From positions 237,620 through 301,619 of the forward strand of contig NZ_VMNH01000023.1 in the NCBI RefSeq assembly GCF_007625115.1: a stretch of DNA of 64,000 bases, read 5' to 3'. The first letter of the stretch is position 1. Every line of letters begins with the position of its first letter. Of the stretch, positions 8,882 through 18,904 are shown piece after piece. This DNA comes from Sedimenticola selenatireducens. GTDB taxonomy: Bacteria > Pseudomonadota > Gammaproteobacteria > Chromatiales > Chromatiaceae. Below the pieces are notes generated by a model. It saw only the letters and a program-made list of their open reading frames with translations. It did not search any database and had not been told where the DNA came from. The translations under genes were made by a program, and so were the position numbers.

Positions 8882-8963
8882 GTAGGGTGGGCACGTCGTC
8901 CGTGCCCACCACTTTGTCCCGTGCCGTACCTTCCGCGTGGGCATAAAAACGTGCCCACCCTAC
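8882..8963. repeat. MITE-like palindromic element, short copy 4
   Basis: An 82-bp version with the same perfect 13-bp terminal inverted repeats, GTAGGGTGGGCAC at 8882-8894 and GTGCCCACCCTAC at 8951-8963. The interior differs from the 148-bp copies. It ends 4 bases before the stop codon of the SDR gene, in the 170-base gap before gcdH. Confidence 0.85.
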
Positions 8964-8967
8964 CGAG

Positions 8968-9675
8968 CTAAATATACTGACCGCTATCTACCTTGATGAT
9001 TTCACCGGTAATCATACGCGCCGCATCGGATAACAGGAACAGTACGGCGTTGGCAATATCTTCTGGTGTCGCCAACTCTTTTAATACTGTCTCGTCCAGT
9101 GCCTTTTGCAGATACTCTTCCGGTAGTTTCTTAGCCATCTCAGTAAGCACCATACCCGGTGCAACGGCATTAACGGTCACGCCCTTACTGCCTAGTTCAC
9201 GGGCGGCCGTTTTGGTGAGGCCAATCATTCCCGCCTTGGCCGCACTGTAATTAGCCTGGCCAAACTTACCCCGCATGCCATTGATCGAGGTGATGTTAAC
9301 AATACGTCCATAGCCCTGCTCTCGCATGCGCGGAGCCAATGCCCGGATCAGATAAAAGGCACCACCCAGATTGATATTGATAACAGAACTCCACTCGTCA
9401 TCACTCATCTTGGCAATGCTTTTGTCGCGTGTAATACCGGCGTTATTCACCAGCAAGGTCACGTCGTCCGCGAGTTCATCTACCGCTGCCTGCACACTCG
9501 CCGGGTCACCGATATTAACTTGATGAAATATTCCTGGAAGCGTGTCCGCATCACCAATGGTCAAGTCAAAAATATGTACTTCCGCGCCTGCCTGCTGGAG
9601 CATTTCGGCCACGGTACGACCAATACCACTGGCACCCCCTGTGACGATTGCTTTTCGACCTGTAAAATCCCACAT
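8968..9675 (-). CDS. SDR-family 3-hydroxyacyl-CoA dehydrogenase / 3-oxoacyl reductase
   Basis: A 235-residue classical short-chain dehydrogenase related to FabG/PhaB. The NAD(P) loop is TGGASGIG, followed by NNAGIT. The catalytic residues are Ser in NITSINGMRG and the YSAAK pair, and PGMVLTEM follows them. The acidic residue at the end of beta-2 (HIFDLT) suggests NAD preference. Lying between gcdH and the bcr cluster, it is a good candidate for oxidising 3-hydroxypimelyl-CoA (the Oah product) to 3-oxopimelyl-CoA; this is inference. An acetoacetyl-CoA reductase role is the main alternative. It starts 10 bases after the GNAT gene, so they are likely co-transcribed. Confidence 0.85.
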   Translation of the reverse strand: MWDFTGRKAIVTGGASGIGRTVAEMLQQAGAEVHIFDLTIGDADTLPGIFHQVNIGDPASVQAAVDELADDVTLLVNNAGITRDKSIAKMSDDEWSSVININLGGAFYLIRALAPRMREQGYGRIVNITSINGMRGKFGQANYSAAKAGMIGLTKTAARELGSKGVTVNAVAPGMVLTEMAKKLPEEYLQKALDETVLKELATPEDIANAVLFLLSDAARMITGEIIKVDSGQYI

Positions 9676-9685
9676 AGATGCAACC

Positions 9686-10600
9686 TCAAAGCGCGCAGGA
9701 GAGCGATAATTCCTGGGCGGGCCGGAAACCTGAACTGGCCAAGAAACGGTTCAGATCAAAATTTTCCCACTCCACCTCAGTGCGTACATTTTCTACTTGC
9801 AGTGAGGCCAGATTGTCCATGAGTTGAGCCATCAGAGCAGAACCGATACCACTGCCCTTGTATTCTGGCCCTACACCCAAGGTATCCACTACAGCGGTAG
9901 AGTCAGCGCGACCAAAACTGCCGTAATCTACGCGTGCCATGATGAAGCCAGCAACCATTCCATCCTGCTCTGCAACCATTGAAACACGAATACCTGAGTC
10001 GGAGATCACCTCTGACACTTTTTGCTGAAGATAGTCACTGCGGTCTTCATTGGTGATGTGCTTATCAATTCGGCGAATGGAATTGAGGTCTGATTCGGCC
10101 AGTGAGCGTACTGGGCGAAGACCAATATCATCATCTTCATCAAGTGCCAGCGGACTGGTATCACGAGTTAACACGTTACGCGCGGCCAAAGCAAAGCCGG
10201 CATTGGAAAAATAGGCCAACAGTTCTTGCTGATGCCAGTTTGCTTGTGTCTGCAGCGTGCCACAACCCCGCTTTTTGGCCTCATCTTTCAGTGCATTCAT
10301 TAACATCATTCCAACACCTGAACCCTGCTCCCCGGGCTGCACACCCAAGGCATCAATAACCGCGACAGGCTGATGTGTACCAAACTCACCTTTAAGAACA
10401 TGCGCACAGAGGAACCCGCAAACCTGTCCCTTTATACTTGCGACATAACTGATGTAAGTTTCCGGTGAACGACTCATCGCCTGCAATCGCTTATTAAAAA
10501 ACTCCGGGCGCGGACTACCACCCAAATTCTTATCCAACGCAATCACCTGGTCTATATCACTTTCCTGTAATTGCTGGATCTGGCATTTTTTTTCTGACAT
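9686..10600 (-). CDS. Tandem GNAT acetyltransferase-like protein
   Basis: About 304 residues, with two GNAT domains in a row. Each has an acetyl-CoA-binding loop: QPGEQGSGVGMMLMNAL near residue 95 and GPEYKGSGIGSALMAQL near 250. The repeats share VAVIDALGV and AVVDTLGV before these loops, which shows internal duplication. The ATG at 10600 is preceded by GGAGGTG. Two-domain GNATs sit in some anaerobic aromatic clusters, but the substrate cannot be told. It may acetylate an acyl-CoA ligase to control its activity, as known for other aromatic-acid ligases; this is speculation. Confidence 0.8.
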   Translation of the reverse strand: MSEKKCQIQQLQESDIDQVIALDKNLGGSPRPEFFNKRLQAMSRSPETYISYVASIKGQVCGFLCAHVLKGEFGTHQPVAVIDALGVQPGEQGSGVGMMLMNALKDEAKKRGCGTLQTQANWHQQELLAYFSNAGFALAARNVLTRDTSPLALDEDDDIGLRPVRSLAESDLNSIRRIDKHITNEDRSDYLQQKVSEVISDSGIRVSMVAEQDGMVAGFIMARVDYGSFGRADSTAVVDTLGVGPEYKGSGIGSALMAQLMDNLASLQVENVRTEVEWENFDLNRFLASSGFRPAQELSLSCAL

Positions 10601-10746
10601 CGCAACCCACCTCCGGGTAATTTGTTTGGCTTTACTAATGCGCAACCACGCAATTTAGTCAGCACGCTAGGCGAAAGGATTCACCGCAAGGCATCATTAT
10701 CATAAAGCCCTGCAACAAAGTGAACCGCTACTCGTTGATCGTTAAC

Positions 10747-10989
10747 TCAATGTAACGAATCGTACTTCGCCAATAATTGCTCTTCAGTCTCTTCGAAATC
10801 CGGATTGGGTACGATGCAGTCTGGCGGACAGACCAGCTGACATTGGGGCTCATCTTCTGCACCCACACACTCTGTACACTTGAGCGGATCAATTACATAA
10901 ATCTCTTCACCCTGGGTGATAGCCTCATTCGGGCACTCAGTCGGGCATGCGTCACAAGCCGTGCAGTCTTCATTGATCATAAGGGCCAT
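10747..10989 (-). CDS. 2[4Fe-4S] ferredoxin of the benzoyl-CoA pathway
   Basis: An 80-residue ferredoxin with cluster motifs CTACDACPTECP and CTECVGAEDEPQCQLVCPPDC. The insertion between the second and third Cys of the second motif and the acidic C-terminal extension (EETEEQLLAKYDSLH) mark the Allochromatium/Thauera type of low-potential ferredoxin. It is the likely electron donor to benzoyl-CoA reductase and acceptor for KorAB. AAGGAG precedes the start. It is the last gene of the leftward had-oah-dch-bcrCBAD unit. A paralogue lies at 55212. Confidence 0.92.
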   Translation of the reverse strand: MALMINEDCTACDACPTECPNEAITQGEEIYVIDPLKCTECVGAEDEPQCQLVCPPDCIVPNPDFEETEEQLLAKYDSLH

Positions 10990-11056
10990 AACATTTTCTC
11001 CTTACTCAATCTTCAATAGGTCGTCTACCGACGTCAATAATAAGAGGTAAACTGGG

Positions 11057-11902
11057 TTAAGAGGCCTTGGCCAAATCACTGCCCTGTGCTGCCAATTTGT
11101 CATAGCGGTATGCGCCCCATATCGCTGCACCAATGGCACCACCATAGGGTGAGTCTGGATGGCTCACGGCCTTACCCTGCACTTTCATTTTAACCATCGC
11201 TTCATTAATCGATGCGGTCAAACCTTCATCCAGTGCCAAACCGCCACTCAGGAAAGTAACCCCTTCGTTGGCTTTAATGACGCGGAGAAGCTTCACCAGA
11301 CGACCGGCCATGGAGTCATGAATGCCCTTAAGAATATTCGATGCAGAGATACCACGGGAAACCATGTTGATCACATCCGTCTCAGCCAATACTGCGCAGA
11401 TACTGGAAACATCTTCTGGATTATCCGCTTTCTTGGAAAGCTCACCGATCTCATTCTGGGCAATACCCAGGTAGCGTGAAATATTCTCCAGAAACTGTCC
11501 TGAGCCAGAGGCACACTGGCTCGTCATACGATAAGTCAGCACCTTGCCTTTCTCATCCATCTTAACGGCACGGCCATTCAATGCCCCCATATCTAATACT
11601 GAACGTGATTCAGGATTTAGATAAATTGCACCACGACTGTGAGTCGTCATAGAATAGAAATGCCCCGTTGAAAAAGGAATATTTTCTCCTTCACCGGTCG
11701 TAGCAATATAGTCGATATCCGCTTCCGTCAACCCAGCCTCTTCAATCACTTCATCGAAGGCACGTCTTGTCAGCTCCATTGGATCGCGTTGACGAATTTT
11801 GTCATTTCGACGGGCAACCCACTCAATCTGATCACCATTGACTTTGAACAATACGGTCTTGATACAACCGGTACCGACATCGATGCCTATAGTAGTAGTC
11901 AT
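11057..11902 (-). CDS. bcrD: Benzoyl-CoA reductase ATPase subunit D
   Basis: A 281-residue ASKHA-family ATPase. It shows the phosphate loop GIDVGTGCIKTVLF, the adenosine motif FLSGGLALDEGL and the cluster-binding Cys in SQCASGSGQF. In Thauera-type reductases the BcrA/BcrD pair binds two ATP and a bridging [4Fe-4S] cluster and drives electrons to the BcrB/BcrC module, reducing benzoyl-CoA to cyclohexa-1,5-diene-1-carbonyl-CoA. The stop of bcrA is 2 bases upstream of its start, indicating tight coupling. Its length matches the Thauera subunit rather than a fused form. Confidence 0.93.
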   Translation of the reverse strand: MTTTIGIDVGTGCIKTVLFKVNGDQIEWVARRNDKIRQRDPMELTRRAFDEVIEEAGLTEADIDYIATTGEGENIPFSTGHFYSMTTHSRGAIYLNPESRSVLDMGALNGRAVKMDEKGKVLTYRMTSQCASGSGQFLENISRYLGIAQNEIGELSKKADNPEDVSSICAVLAETDVINMVSRGISASNILKGIHDSMAGRLVKLLRVIKANEGVTFLSGGLALDEGLTASINEAMVKMKVQGKAVSHPDSPYGGAIGAAIWGAYRYDKLAAQGSDLAKAS

Positions 11903-11904
11903 GG

Positions 11905-13224
11905 TTAAGCCTCCTCAACGGCACGGCGGGCAAACTCTGCACCACCCAATGCACCGGTATAGATTGAATCAGGGTCAATATTGATCTTCACGTCACCGTA
12001 GTTCTCTTTGACCAGCTCATGCAACTGCTTTACAGCCGCTTCATTTTTAGCCACACCACCGGTAAAGGTAAACTCATCGGTAATACCACCCGAGCGGGAG
12101 ATAATCGACATGGCGCGTAAGATAATGGCGCGATGCAGTCCAGCCATAATGTTTTCACGCTTCTCACCCATGGCCAGACGATCACGCAATTCCGCACCCG
12201 CAAACACCGTACAGGTAGAATTGATCCGCGTTGTCTTGGTTGCCTGCATGGCCATAGGACCGAGCTCGTGCAGACCCAGGTTCATTTCATCTGCGATGTA
12301 ACCCAAATAGCGGCCGCAGCCGGCGGCACAGCGATCATTCATCTGGAAATTAACCACGATGCCTTTATCATCCACCTGAATACCTTTGGTATCCTGGCCA
12401 CCGATATCCAGCACTGTCCGGGTCTTCGGATACATCAAGTGAGCACCCAGGCCGTGACAAAGGATCTCTGAACGAATGTGCTCTTTTGGGAAAGGCAGGC
12501 GTACACGACCGTACCCGGTACCGACGACAAAGGTCTCTTCGAGATCAATGGCAAGCACATCACGGATAACCTTCATGACTTCATCCGCATCGACACTCAG
12601 CCCTGCATCTTCTTTTAACACTTGCTCAAGTGCACGCAGAAACTTGCCTTCCATATCATCGTTTGGCGGACGATTCTCCACTTCGATAATGGACTTGTCA
12701 TAAACATTAATCAGGGTATCAAAACTCGTCCCCAACTCTTTAGCCGTCTCTTCGGCAATGTTCATATACTCGGTGCCCGCCAGATCACGGAAGAAATCTG
12801 ACTTGCGTTTTACACCAGGGCCAAACAGTTTCTGCAGAGTCTGTCCTAAGCGATTAAACACCACATCCAGTGAAGCGCAAATCTTCTCTTTCTGACCGGG
12901 ATACCTTAAATCGTCCGAATTGGCCGCACAGGTCTGATGCAAGTCATTTAACTGCTCCAGGAATAATTCCAAACGAAAATGGCGTTCCAGGTTATCCAAC
13001 AACCGATCAATACCTTCACCTTCCAAACCGGCCAACCCTTCCAGGGAGCGGTGGAACAGGGTAAACCGGGTACTGATCATTGCTTCCAGCTTGGCTACCC
13101 GACTGGCCGTATCATAGTTGGACCGTGAATTGGTGATACCACGACCCAAGACTTCACCTTTCTCATCCATCACCACCGCCTTGGTAGTGGTGGATCCCAG
13201 GTCAATGCCTATATAACACTTCAT
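11905..13224 (-). CDS. bcrA: Benzoyl-CoA reductase ATPase subunit A
   Basis: A 439-residue ASKHA-family ATPase, longer than BcrD because of an insertion after the first phosphate motif (roughly residues 45-225, helical). Motifs are [44 protein letters not shown] with the bridging-cluster Cys, and [12 protein letters not shown]. It forms the ATP-hydrolysing module with BcrD. It lies 10 bases after bcrB. The sizes of the four subunits here (389, 430, 439 and 281 residues) and the order C-B-A-D fit the Thauera class of ATP-dependent reductase. Confidence 0.93.
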   Translation of the reverse strand: MKCYIGIDLGSTTTKAVVMDEKGEVLGRGITNSRSNYDTASRVAKLEAMISTRFTLFHRSLEGLAGLEGEGIDRLLDNLERHFRLELFLEQLNDLHQTCAANSDDLRYPGQKEKICASLDVVFNRLGQTLQKLFGPGVKRKSDFFRDLAGTEYMNIAEETAKELGTSFDTLINVYDKSIIEVENRPPNDDMEGKFLRALEQVLKEDAGLSVDADEVMKVIRDVLAIDLEETFVVGTGYGRVRLPFPKEHIRSEILCHGLGAHLMYPKTRTVLDIGGQDTKGIQVDDKGIVVNFQMNDRCAAGCGRYLGYIADEMNLGLHELGPMAMQATKTTRINSTCTVFAGAELRDRLAMGEKRENIMAGLHRAIILRAMSIISRSGGITDEFTFTGGVAKNEAAVKQLHELVKENYGDVKINIDPDSIYTGALGGAEFARRAVEEA

Positions 13225-13234
13225 AATCAGCCCC

Positions 13235-14527
13235 TTAAAATTGTCTGCTGGATTGACGTTTCTGATCCACCATCTGGAAATAACTCTCCAGGCGATTCTT
13301 CACATTAGCTGCGGAGAAGTAACGTGGATCGACCAGGTCAGTCTCAATAAACGCACCAGGCTTACCGGTACGTTTTTCGATCTCATTCATCATCATTAAC
13401 TGTCCAGCCGAGAAGCTGTTACAGCTTTTAATGGAGTTGATCAAAAGACCGTCAGCCTGGAAGTCATTCATGTAATTTTCAATCATGTCAACACGGCTGG
13501 GCATATTGCGGTTGGTGTAGCAACCGAGGCAGTAATCCGCCAGTGACTCCAGTGGATTCTCTGGATCATGGCGGAAACCCTGATCATAAACACCACCCAC
13601 CTTGGTATAGGTACTTGATACCACTACAGCGCCTTCGTCATAGAACATCTTCCAGAACTCGCGGAAGCTGGTCCAGTTAGGTGGACCTTCGACGACCAGG
13701 CGATATTTCTCTTCACCCATATCACCTTCAGGTGTGATGGGGCCGAGGCCGGCCTCCATGCGTTTTTCAATTTCAGCACGCAGCAACTGGTAATACTCGA
13801 TCGCGTCTTGTGTACCACGGAAGGCGGTAAAGATTGGCCCAATGTAATAGACGCCGCCAAAGTAGGCATCAATGGGTGAACGCACTTTCTTAGCGCTATC
13901 CAGTACCCATACCAGGTCATCTTCCGCCTTGGCAGAGCGTGCCAGATTCTCACGCAGACGATCGATATCAAACTTGTTCCCAGAGACGCGCTCCAGCGTT
14001 GGAATCACTTCTTCCTTCAGCTGCTTGACTACAAAATCGCGCATATTGTCGGTCACGACACCATCACCGGTGTATGGGACTTGCAGCATGACCGTCTCAC
14101 AGTTGTACTCTTTACGCAGCAGTTCAAACCACTTCATGAAGGTAAAGCAACCGGTATAGGAGAGCAAAAGCAAATCAGGCGCAGGCATCGGCTTACCATT
14201 CGGCGCGATATTACCCTTTGACATCATGCCGATATCTGCCTTCACATAGGTACAGACATCTTCTGAGTGACCTGAACGTTCGGCGTCCATAATCATGGCG
14301 CCACTCTGTTTACGCATACCATTATTGATGGCATTGATCTCTGGCAGGTTATTCAACATGCCAAAGCTGTTAATCAACTCATTAAGATTTCCGGGCACAA
14401 AGGTTGAAGCGACCTTCTGACCTGTTTCTGGAGCAGAGGTAATAGCATCATAATTTCGTGCAATCATCTCCTTCTGCTTAAGCATCGACAAATCTTTAAT
14501 GACTTCTGTCTGAGCATTTGCACTCAT
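13235..14527 (-). CDS. bcrB: Benzoyl-CoA reductase subunit B
   Basis: A 430-residue member of the HgdB/BcrB/BcrC family (2-hydroxyglutaryl-CoA dehydratase D-component). Together with BcrC it carries the substrate and the active-site iron-sulfur clusters. Conserved Cys are in [20 protein letters not shown] and [11 protein letters not shown], the usual cluster-ligand positions. It starts 2 bases after the bcrC stop. No signal peptide; cytoplasmic. Confidence 0.92.
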   Translation of the reverse strand: MSANAQTEVIKDLSMLKQKEMIARNYDAITSAPETGQKVASTFVPGNLNELINSFGMLNNLPEINAINNGMRKQSGAMIMDAERSGHSEDVCTYVKADIGMMSKGNIAPNGKPMPAPDLLLLSYTGCFTFMKWFELLRKEYNCETVMLQVPYTGDGVVTDNMRDFVVKQLKEEVIPTLERVSGNKFDIDRLRENLARSAKAEDDLVWVLDSAKKVRSPIDAYFGGVYYIGPIFTAFRGTQDAIEYYQLLRAEIEKRMEAGLGPITPEGDMGEEKYRLVVEGPPNWTSFREFWKMFYDEGAVVVSSTYTKVGGVYDQGFRHDPENPLESLADYCLGCYTNRNMPSRVDMIENYMNDFQADGLLINSIKSCNSFSAGQLMMMNEIEKRTGKPGAFIETDLVDPRYFSAANVKNRLESYFQMVDQKRQSSRQF

Positions 14528-14529
14528 GA

Positions 14530-15699
14530 TTATATCTCCTTACCCCAAAGCTTGATTGAGTCGGCAAAGGTACCCGTCTGCTCACGGATCGGTTGCATCT
14601 GGCCTGAGTTTTCCGCGTATTTAAATGAAATATGCGGCACCTTGTTTTCAGCCATTTTCGCCGCCAGCAGCGGACGTTCCAGCAACGCCGGATCACAGAA
14701 TGAAGGTGCGGCAAAAATCACACCTTCTGCCTTGTTTTTCTGTACCGAGTCATACAGATATTGACCGACCTTCTCTTGCGTATCGCTGTATTTAGCCGAT
14801 GAATCCGCGGAATGATGCAGGAAAGCATCCGCCAAATTCTTGATAGGGTCACCTTCAGTCGGCACCTCTTCCATCAGCCAGCGGTTAACCATCATGTAGT
14901 CATCATCGACCACATAACAGCCTGACATCTCAATCGACTTGATAAGATTCAAAGGCGGCTGCTCACAGAAAGCACCGGTAGTAATGACGCGACAGTTATC
15001 ACGCATTGGGCGGTCTTCTTCTTGCGCCGCTGCGATATAGGCCTGCATCATAGGAATGTGCTCTTCTACCGGCAGCACCATTCCTGCACGCATCAGCAGA
15101 TAGACTTCTGAGCTCGGCACTTTCCAAGGTTCAGCTGAACGCAGGGCGTAAACATCACGCACCAATTGACGATGTTCGTTGTAGATCTTTATCGAATTAC
15201 TAATCGCTTCATCGGTGATCTTACGACCGGAGATCTTCTCCATATCATGTCGCAGCTCTTGCATCTCTTGCTGGTAATATTTACCACCAATGTCGTCGCG
15301 ATAATTCTGCGGTACGTCGAAATACTTGGCATAGATGCCCGGCTTCATCAGCTTCCACATACCCGACAGGTTGCGGATTACATCGCAGATACTGGGGAAC
15401 AGCATGCCATCAACAAAGTCAAGACGACCCGTCAGTCCCAACTCAATAGTGGAACGCGGAATACGACAGATGTAACTCTGGTAAAAGGCATCGCCATGAA
15501 TAACCTCAAGTTCATCGCCACCACCCAATATACCCAGCGGTAGCATACCCGCTGCATGAATGATCTCCTCTGGAATATAGACCGGCATAAAACCAATCAC
15601 TTTGCGGCCTGGCTCGGCCTCTTTCCATGCACGTGATGCGGCGAAGGTGGTATCTTCATACAACTCTTCACAGCGTGCGATTATCTCTGCAGTACTCAT
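14530..15699 (-). CDS. bcrC: Benzoyl-CoA reductase subunit C
   Basis: A 389-residue HgdB/BcrC family protein, the other half of the benzoyl-CoA-binding module. It shows the family opening (GFMPVYIPEEIIHAAGMLPLGILGG), Cys in YICRIPRST and FVDGMLFPSICDV, and AAPSFCDPALLERP near the C-terminus. I chose the ATG at 15699, 2 bases after the dch stop, because the sequence GGAGGACAGG overlapping the dch end supplies the ribosome site. An upstream in-frame start at 15717 would overlap dch. Confidence 0.92.
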   Translation of the reverse strand: MSTAEIIARCEELYEDTTFAASRAWKEAEPGRKVIGFMPVYIPEEIIHAAGMLPLGILGGGDELEVIHGDAFYQSYICRIPRSTIELGLTGRLDFVDGMLFPSICDVIRNLSGMWKLMKPGIYAKYFDVPQNYRDDIGGKYYQQEMQELRHDMEKISGRKITDEAISNSIKIYNEHRQLVRDVYALRSAEPWKVPSSEVYLLMRAGMVLPVEEHIPMMQAYIAAAQEEDRPMRDNCRVITTGAFCEQPPLNLIKSIEMSGCYVVDDDYMMVNRWLMEEVPTEGDPIKNLADAFLHHSADSSAKYSDTQEKVGQYLYDSVQKNKAEGVIFAAPSFCDPALLERPLLAAKMAENKVPHISFKYAENSGQMQPIREQTGTFADSIKLWGKEI

Positions 15700-15701
15700 A
15701 C

Positions 15702-16472
15702 TTACCTGTCCTCCCATTTGGCTGGACGTTTCTCCAGGAACGCATTCAAACCTTCTACTGCATCATGGCTTGCCATAAGGCTGTCCAGATAAAGGGCTTC
15801 AACACTTGCCAGTTTGGCTTTGATACGCGCCACCACATCGGTTCTTACCGCCTGCACTGCAAATCGCAATGAGGAAGCTGAGTGGGGTGCAAGAAATTTT
15901 TCGAAATAAGCGATGGCCGCTTCTTCAGGGTTTTCTGCTAACCGATTAACCAGACCCATTGTCAGGGCCTCATCACCCTTAACACTGCGACCAGAAAACA
16001 GCAGGTCTTCTGCATTCGACTGACCAATGCGTTCGGGCAATAGGCAGGAAGCCGCCGGAGCAAATACGGCCAACTGAATTTCCGGCTGCCCCAGCCGGCT
16101 ATCCGGTGTAGCAAACAGCATGCTGCCGGCCGCCGCAACTTCCAGGCCACCACCCAGGCACTGCCCCTGAATGGCTACCAGGATTGGCACAGGAAAATCC
16201 AACATGGTTTCGATCAATTGGTGCAATGAACGTAGCATCGTTGCGCAACTGCCCGGCAGGTGCTCCTCGACACTGGCACCGAAGCTGAAGTGGGGACCTT
16301 CAGCATCCAGTAACACAGCACGAAGAGACGCCTGCCCGACATATTGCTCGAAGGCCGTTTGCAGAGCGCCGATCATGGCGGCATCCACAATATTGGCCTT
16401 GGGACGGTTAAGCCGCAGCCGTAACAGCGTCTCATCCCGTTCCAACCAAACCTTGAGCGGTGAATCGCTCAT
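15702..16472 (-). CDS. dch: Cyclohexa-1,5-diene-1-carbonyl-CoA hydratase
   Basis: A 256-residue crotonase-fold enzyme that adds water to the dienoyl-CoA product of benzoyl-CoA reductase, giving 6-hydroxycyclohex-1-ene-1-carbonyl-CoA. The oxyanion-hole segments are GPHFSFGASVEEHLP and QGQCLGGGLEVAAAGS. Family assignment rests on the fold plus its place between oah and bcrC, the same neighbours as in Thauera. The length is normal for Dch. Confidence 0.9.
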   Translation of the reverse strand: MSDSPLKVWLERDETLLRLRLNRPKANIVDAAMIGALQTAFEQYVGQASLRAVLLDAEGPHFSFGASVEEHLPGSCATMLRSLHQLIETMLDFPVPILVAIQGQCLGGGLEVAAAGSMLFATPDSRLGQPEIQLAVFAPAASCLLPERIGQSNAEDLLFSGRSVKGDEALTMGLVNRLAENPEEAAIAYFEKFLAPHSASSLRFAVQAVRTDVVARIKAKLASVEALYLDSLMASHDAVEGLNAFLEKRPAKWEDR

Positions 16473-16475
16473 GCG

Positions 16476-17612
16476 TTAGCCCTCCTTACCAGGCATCAAG
16501 CTCTCGATCAGCTCTTGCGACCAGGGAGTAGCCTCTGCCAGCGCTTGACGTAAGGCGACAAAATCAATCTCACGACCCACTTCACGATTACCTTCATTAA
16601 AGGCACGGAATCCGGTGTTGGCCTCATTCATCATGTTCAGCGCCAACCAGGCACGGGAGTTTTCTTTATTGCGATTCCACGCATCCAATTTCGGTTTGCG
16701 CAGCTCTTCCAGACTCTTGGTCATACACTCAGGGAAAGTTTCAATCAGCTTGGCGCAAAGATCTTCGACGGCCTGGTCCAGCAGGCTGAGATCAATCTCA
16801 CCGGTCTTCATTAACTCTTTTGCGGCCTTTGCCTGATCGCCCGTCTTGAATTCGCCATGCACGATACGGCCGTACTGATCAAGCATCTGATCTGTGATCG
16901 CCATCGGATTGGCAACAAACTCACCATTCACTTTCAGCGCAGGAACAATCTGGGAAACGATACCAAGGCGATAGGCTTTATGTGCCGAGAAGGGTTCGCA
17001 CAAGGTGCCAGAGACCATGGCCTGCTCACAGCCGATCATCACTGGAAGAAAATCGGTAGCGCCACCAATGGCAGCTGAACCGTGCTTGGGACCAGCTTGA
17101 CCAAAATTGGCCAGATCCTGTGCAACTGAGTAATCAGCCGCCATACCAATCTCTTGACCACCGCCGATGCGCATGCCGTTTACACGGCACACTACTGGCT
17201 TGTCACAACCCAGCATGGCACTGACCATGTCATTGAACAGTCGCATGTACTGACGGTATTCCTGCGGGTTGCCGGCATAGTATTCGGCGTACTCTTTGGT
17301 ATTTCCACCGGTACAGAATGCCTTGTCACCCGCGCCGGTGAAGACAACCGCGTTCACATCACGGGCATTGCTTGCCGCACGGAAAGCGAGAATCACGCCT
17401 TTCACCATCTCGGTGGTATAAGAGTTGTATTGCGCTGGATTGTTCAGGGTGATCCACATGTTGTAGAGCCCTTCAGCCACCGTGCCATCACGACGTTTGG
17501 CCGGACGTTTCTCAACCAACAGACCCTCGAAGCTGAGCTCAGGCACCAGGTTGTGATCGACCGCATGGGCCGGCTTGGAATTATTGATAATGTTGCGTGT
17601 TGAATCTCTCAT
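16476..17612 (-). CDS. oah: 6-oxocyclohex-1-ene-1-carbonyl-CoA hydrolase
   Basis: A 378-residue crotonase-family ring-cleaving hydrolase, notably longer than ordinary enoyl-CoA hydratases, as expected for Oah. It adds two waters to 6-oxocyclohexenoyl-CoA and opens the ring to 3-hydroxypimelyl-CoA. Seen: NNPAQYNSYTTEMVKGV, GDKAFCTGGNTKEYAEYYAG (oxyanion hole), NGMRIGGGQEIGMAAD and QAGPKHGSAAIGGATDFLP. It is followed by dch after 3 bases and preceded by had after 12 bases, so the three ring-opening genes are one transcription unit. Confidence 0.94.
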   Translation of the reverse strand: MRDSTRNIINNSKPAHAVDHNLVPELSFEGLLVEKRPAKRRDGTVAEGLYNMWITLNNPAQYNSYTTEMVKGVILAFRAASNARDVNAVVFTGAGDKAFCTGGNTKEYAEYYAGNPQEYRQYMRLFNDMVSAMLGCDKPVVCRVNGMRIGGGQEIGMAADYSVAQDLANFGQAGPKHGSAAIGGATDFLPVMIGCEQAMVSGTLCEPFSAHKAYRLGIVSQIVPALKVNGEFVANPMAITDQMLDQYGRIVHGEFKTGDQAKAAKELMKTGEIDLSLLDQAVEDLCAKLIETFPECMTKSLEELRKPKLDAWNRNKENSRAWLALNMMNEANTGFRAFNEGNREVGREIDFVALRQALAEATPWSQELIESLMPGKEG

Positions 17613-17624
17613 AATACGTCCCCT

Positions 17625-18698
17625 TTAAAGATTCGGAACCAAAATGGCACGCTCAGTCAGCAGGTGGTTTTTGGCCGCCTCAAACACTGCGTTTATGTCG
17701 TTTAATGAATGGAGTTTCACGAACGGCTTCATCTGGATTTTGTTCTGCATCACCAGATCAAGCGCCCTTGGATAATATTCAGGCAGGCAGCCCCAGTTAC
17801 CCTGCAAACGAGCACTAAAGGCCATCAAGTTTGATAGCCGCAGCTCCAGTTTCGCCATGGTAAAACCGACTACTGCCAGATGCGACCCATAAGTAATAAG
17901 ACTGAAAGCAGTCTCTTGGCCCGGTGCAGAGCCAGAGCACTCAAAGATTTTCCACTCGGTGGCACGAAGGCCATTGCTCTTCACATACTCTTTGATCAGC
18001 TGCTTGATTGCCCGTGCGTCATGCTCCTTGGCATTGAGTGTCATCGATGCGCCGAAATCTTTTAGTTGATCGAGTTTGCCCTGATCCACATCAATGGCAA
18101 TGACTGTAGCGCCCATTGCATTGGCAATCTGTACGGCGTAACCACCCACACCGCCCACACCAATAACGATAGCCACATCACCTTCATTGATCTCAGCCAA
18201 CACGGCCGCCTGGTAGGGTGTGGTAACGGCATCAGCCAGAACCGCGACTTCAGCCAGGCTCATGCCTGCAGCTTCAAGCTGCTTCTCATCTACCATGCAG
18301 AGACCACGAGCCGGCACATTAATATGGGTTGCGAAACCGCCCTGTATATCGTTACCCGGCATTTTCTGGCTACGGCACATGGTACCAAGCCCGCGTTTAC
18401 AAAGATCACACTCACCGCAAGGCATCACCGCCGGTATGACAACCGCTTTGCCGGTCAATGCCTCCACACCTTCACCGGCAGCCACCACACGACCACTGAT
18501 CTCATGCCCAAGCACCAGAGGGAGTTCATGATTAGTACGTACACCGTCGTACAGGAATCCCAGGTCAGTATGACAAACACCGCACCCAGCCACTTCTACC
18601 GTTACTTCGCCGGCAGCTGGCAATTCGGGAGAGAACGACTCTTTTACAAAGGGTTCTCCAACAGCAGTCATTAACCATCGGTGTCCGTTAATACTCAT
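17625..18698 (-). CDS. had: 6-hydroxycyclohex-1-ene-1-carbonyl-CoA dehydrogenase
   Basis: A 357-residue zinc-containing medium-chain alcohol dehydrogenase. The catalytic zinc Cys is in [19 protein letters not shown] is followed by the four-Cys structural-zinc lobe [15 protein letters not shown], and the NAD loop is [11 protein letters not shown]. It oxidises the Dch product to the 6-oxo compound for Oah. The ATG at 18698 is preceded by GGAGAG at good spacing; an upstream in-frame start at 18731 lacks one. It is the first gene of the leftward operon and divergent from korA. Confidence 0.93.
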   Translation of the reverse strand: MSINGHRWLMTAVGEPFVKESFSPELPAAGEVTVEVAGCGVCHTDLGFLYDGVRTNHELPLVLGHEISGRVVAAGEGVEALTGKAVVIPAVMPCGECDLCKRGLGTMCRSQKMPGNDIQGGFATHINVPARGLCMVDEKQLEAAGMSLAEVAVLADAVTTPYQAAVLAEINEGDVAIVIGVGGVGGYAVQIANAMGATVIAIDVDQGKLDQLKDFGASMTLNAKEHDARAIKQLIKEYVKSNGLRATEWKIFECSGSAPGQETAFSLITYGSHLAVVGFTMAKLELRLSNLMAFSARLQGNWGCLPEYYPRALDLVMQNKIQMKPFVKLHSLNDINAVFEAAKNHLLTERAILVPNL

Positions 18699-18904
18699 CG
18701 TGTGATCTCTCCAAAAGTTCATTTCACGCACTAATGCTGTGGTGATGAATTATATTTCACTTTACCCTCTTGTCAACATTTTTTTATGTACTATATTTCC
18801 TTTGACATATCAAATATCATGAAATATGATTCATTACAGCACGATTATAGGGGTATTACCAAGCATACTCCTGCGATATATATCATATATATAAGGTATA
18901 TCTA
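18699..18904. promoter_or_regulatory. Divergent had/korA control region
   Basis: About 200 AT-rich bases separate the two aromatic transcription units. The heptamer ATATTTC occurs twice in direct orientation (about 18752 and 18793) and once inverted as GAAATAT (about 18821). A separate palindrome TTTGAcataTCAAA lies at about 18801-18814. The repeats look like operator half-sites for a regulator of both operons. No clear -10/-35 pair stands out. Confidence 0.4.

Noticed and set aside
18066..18674. 202-codon plus-strand frame opposite had
   Set aside because: Its composition (His- and Thr-rich) is that of an antisense frame of a dehydrogenase gene; had is clearly real.
18801..18814. TTTGAcataTCAAA as an FNR box
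   Set aside because: The TTGA/TCAA half-sites are separated by four bases rather than six as FNR requires.
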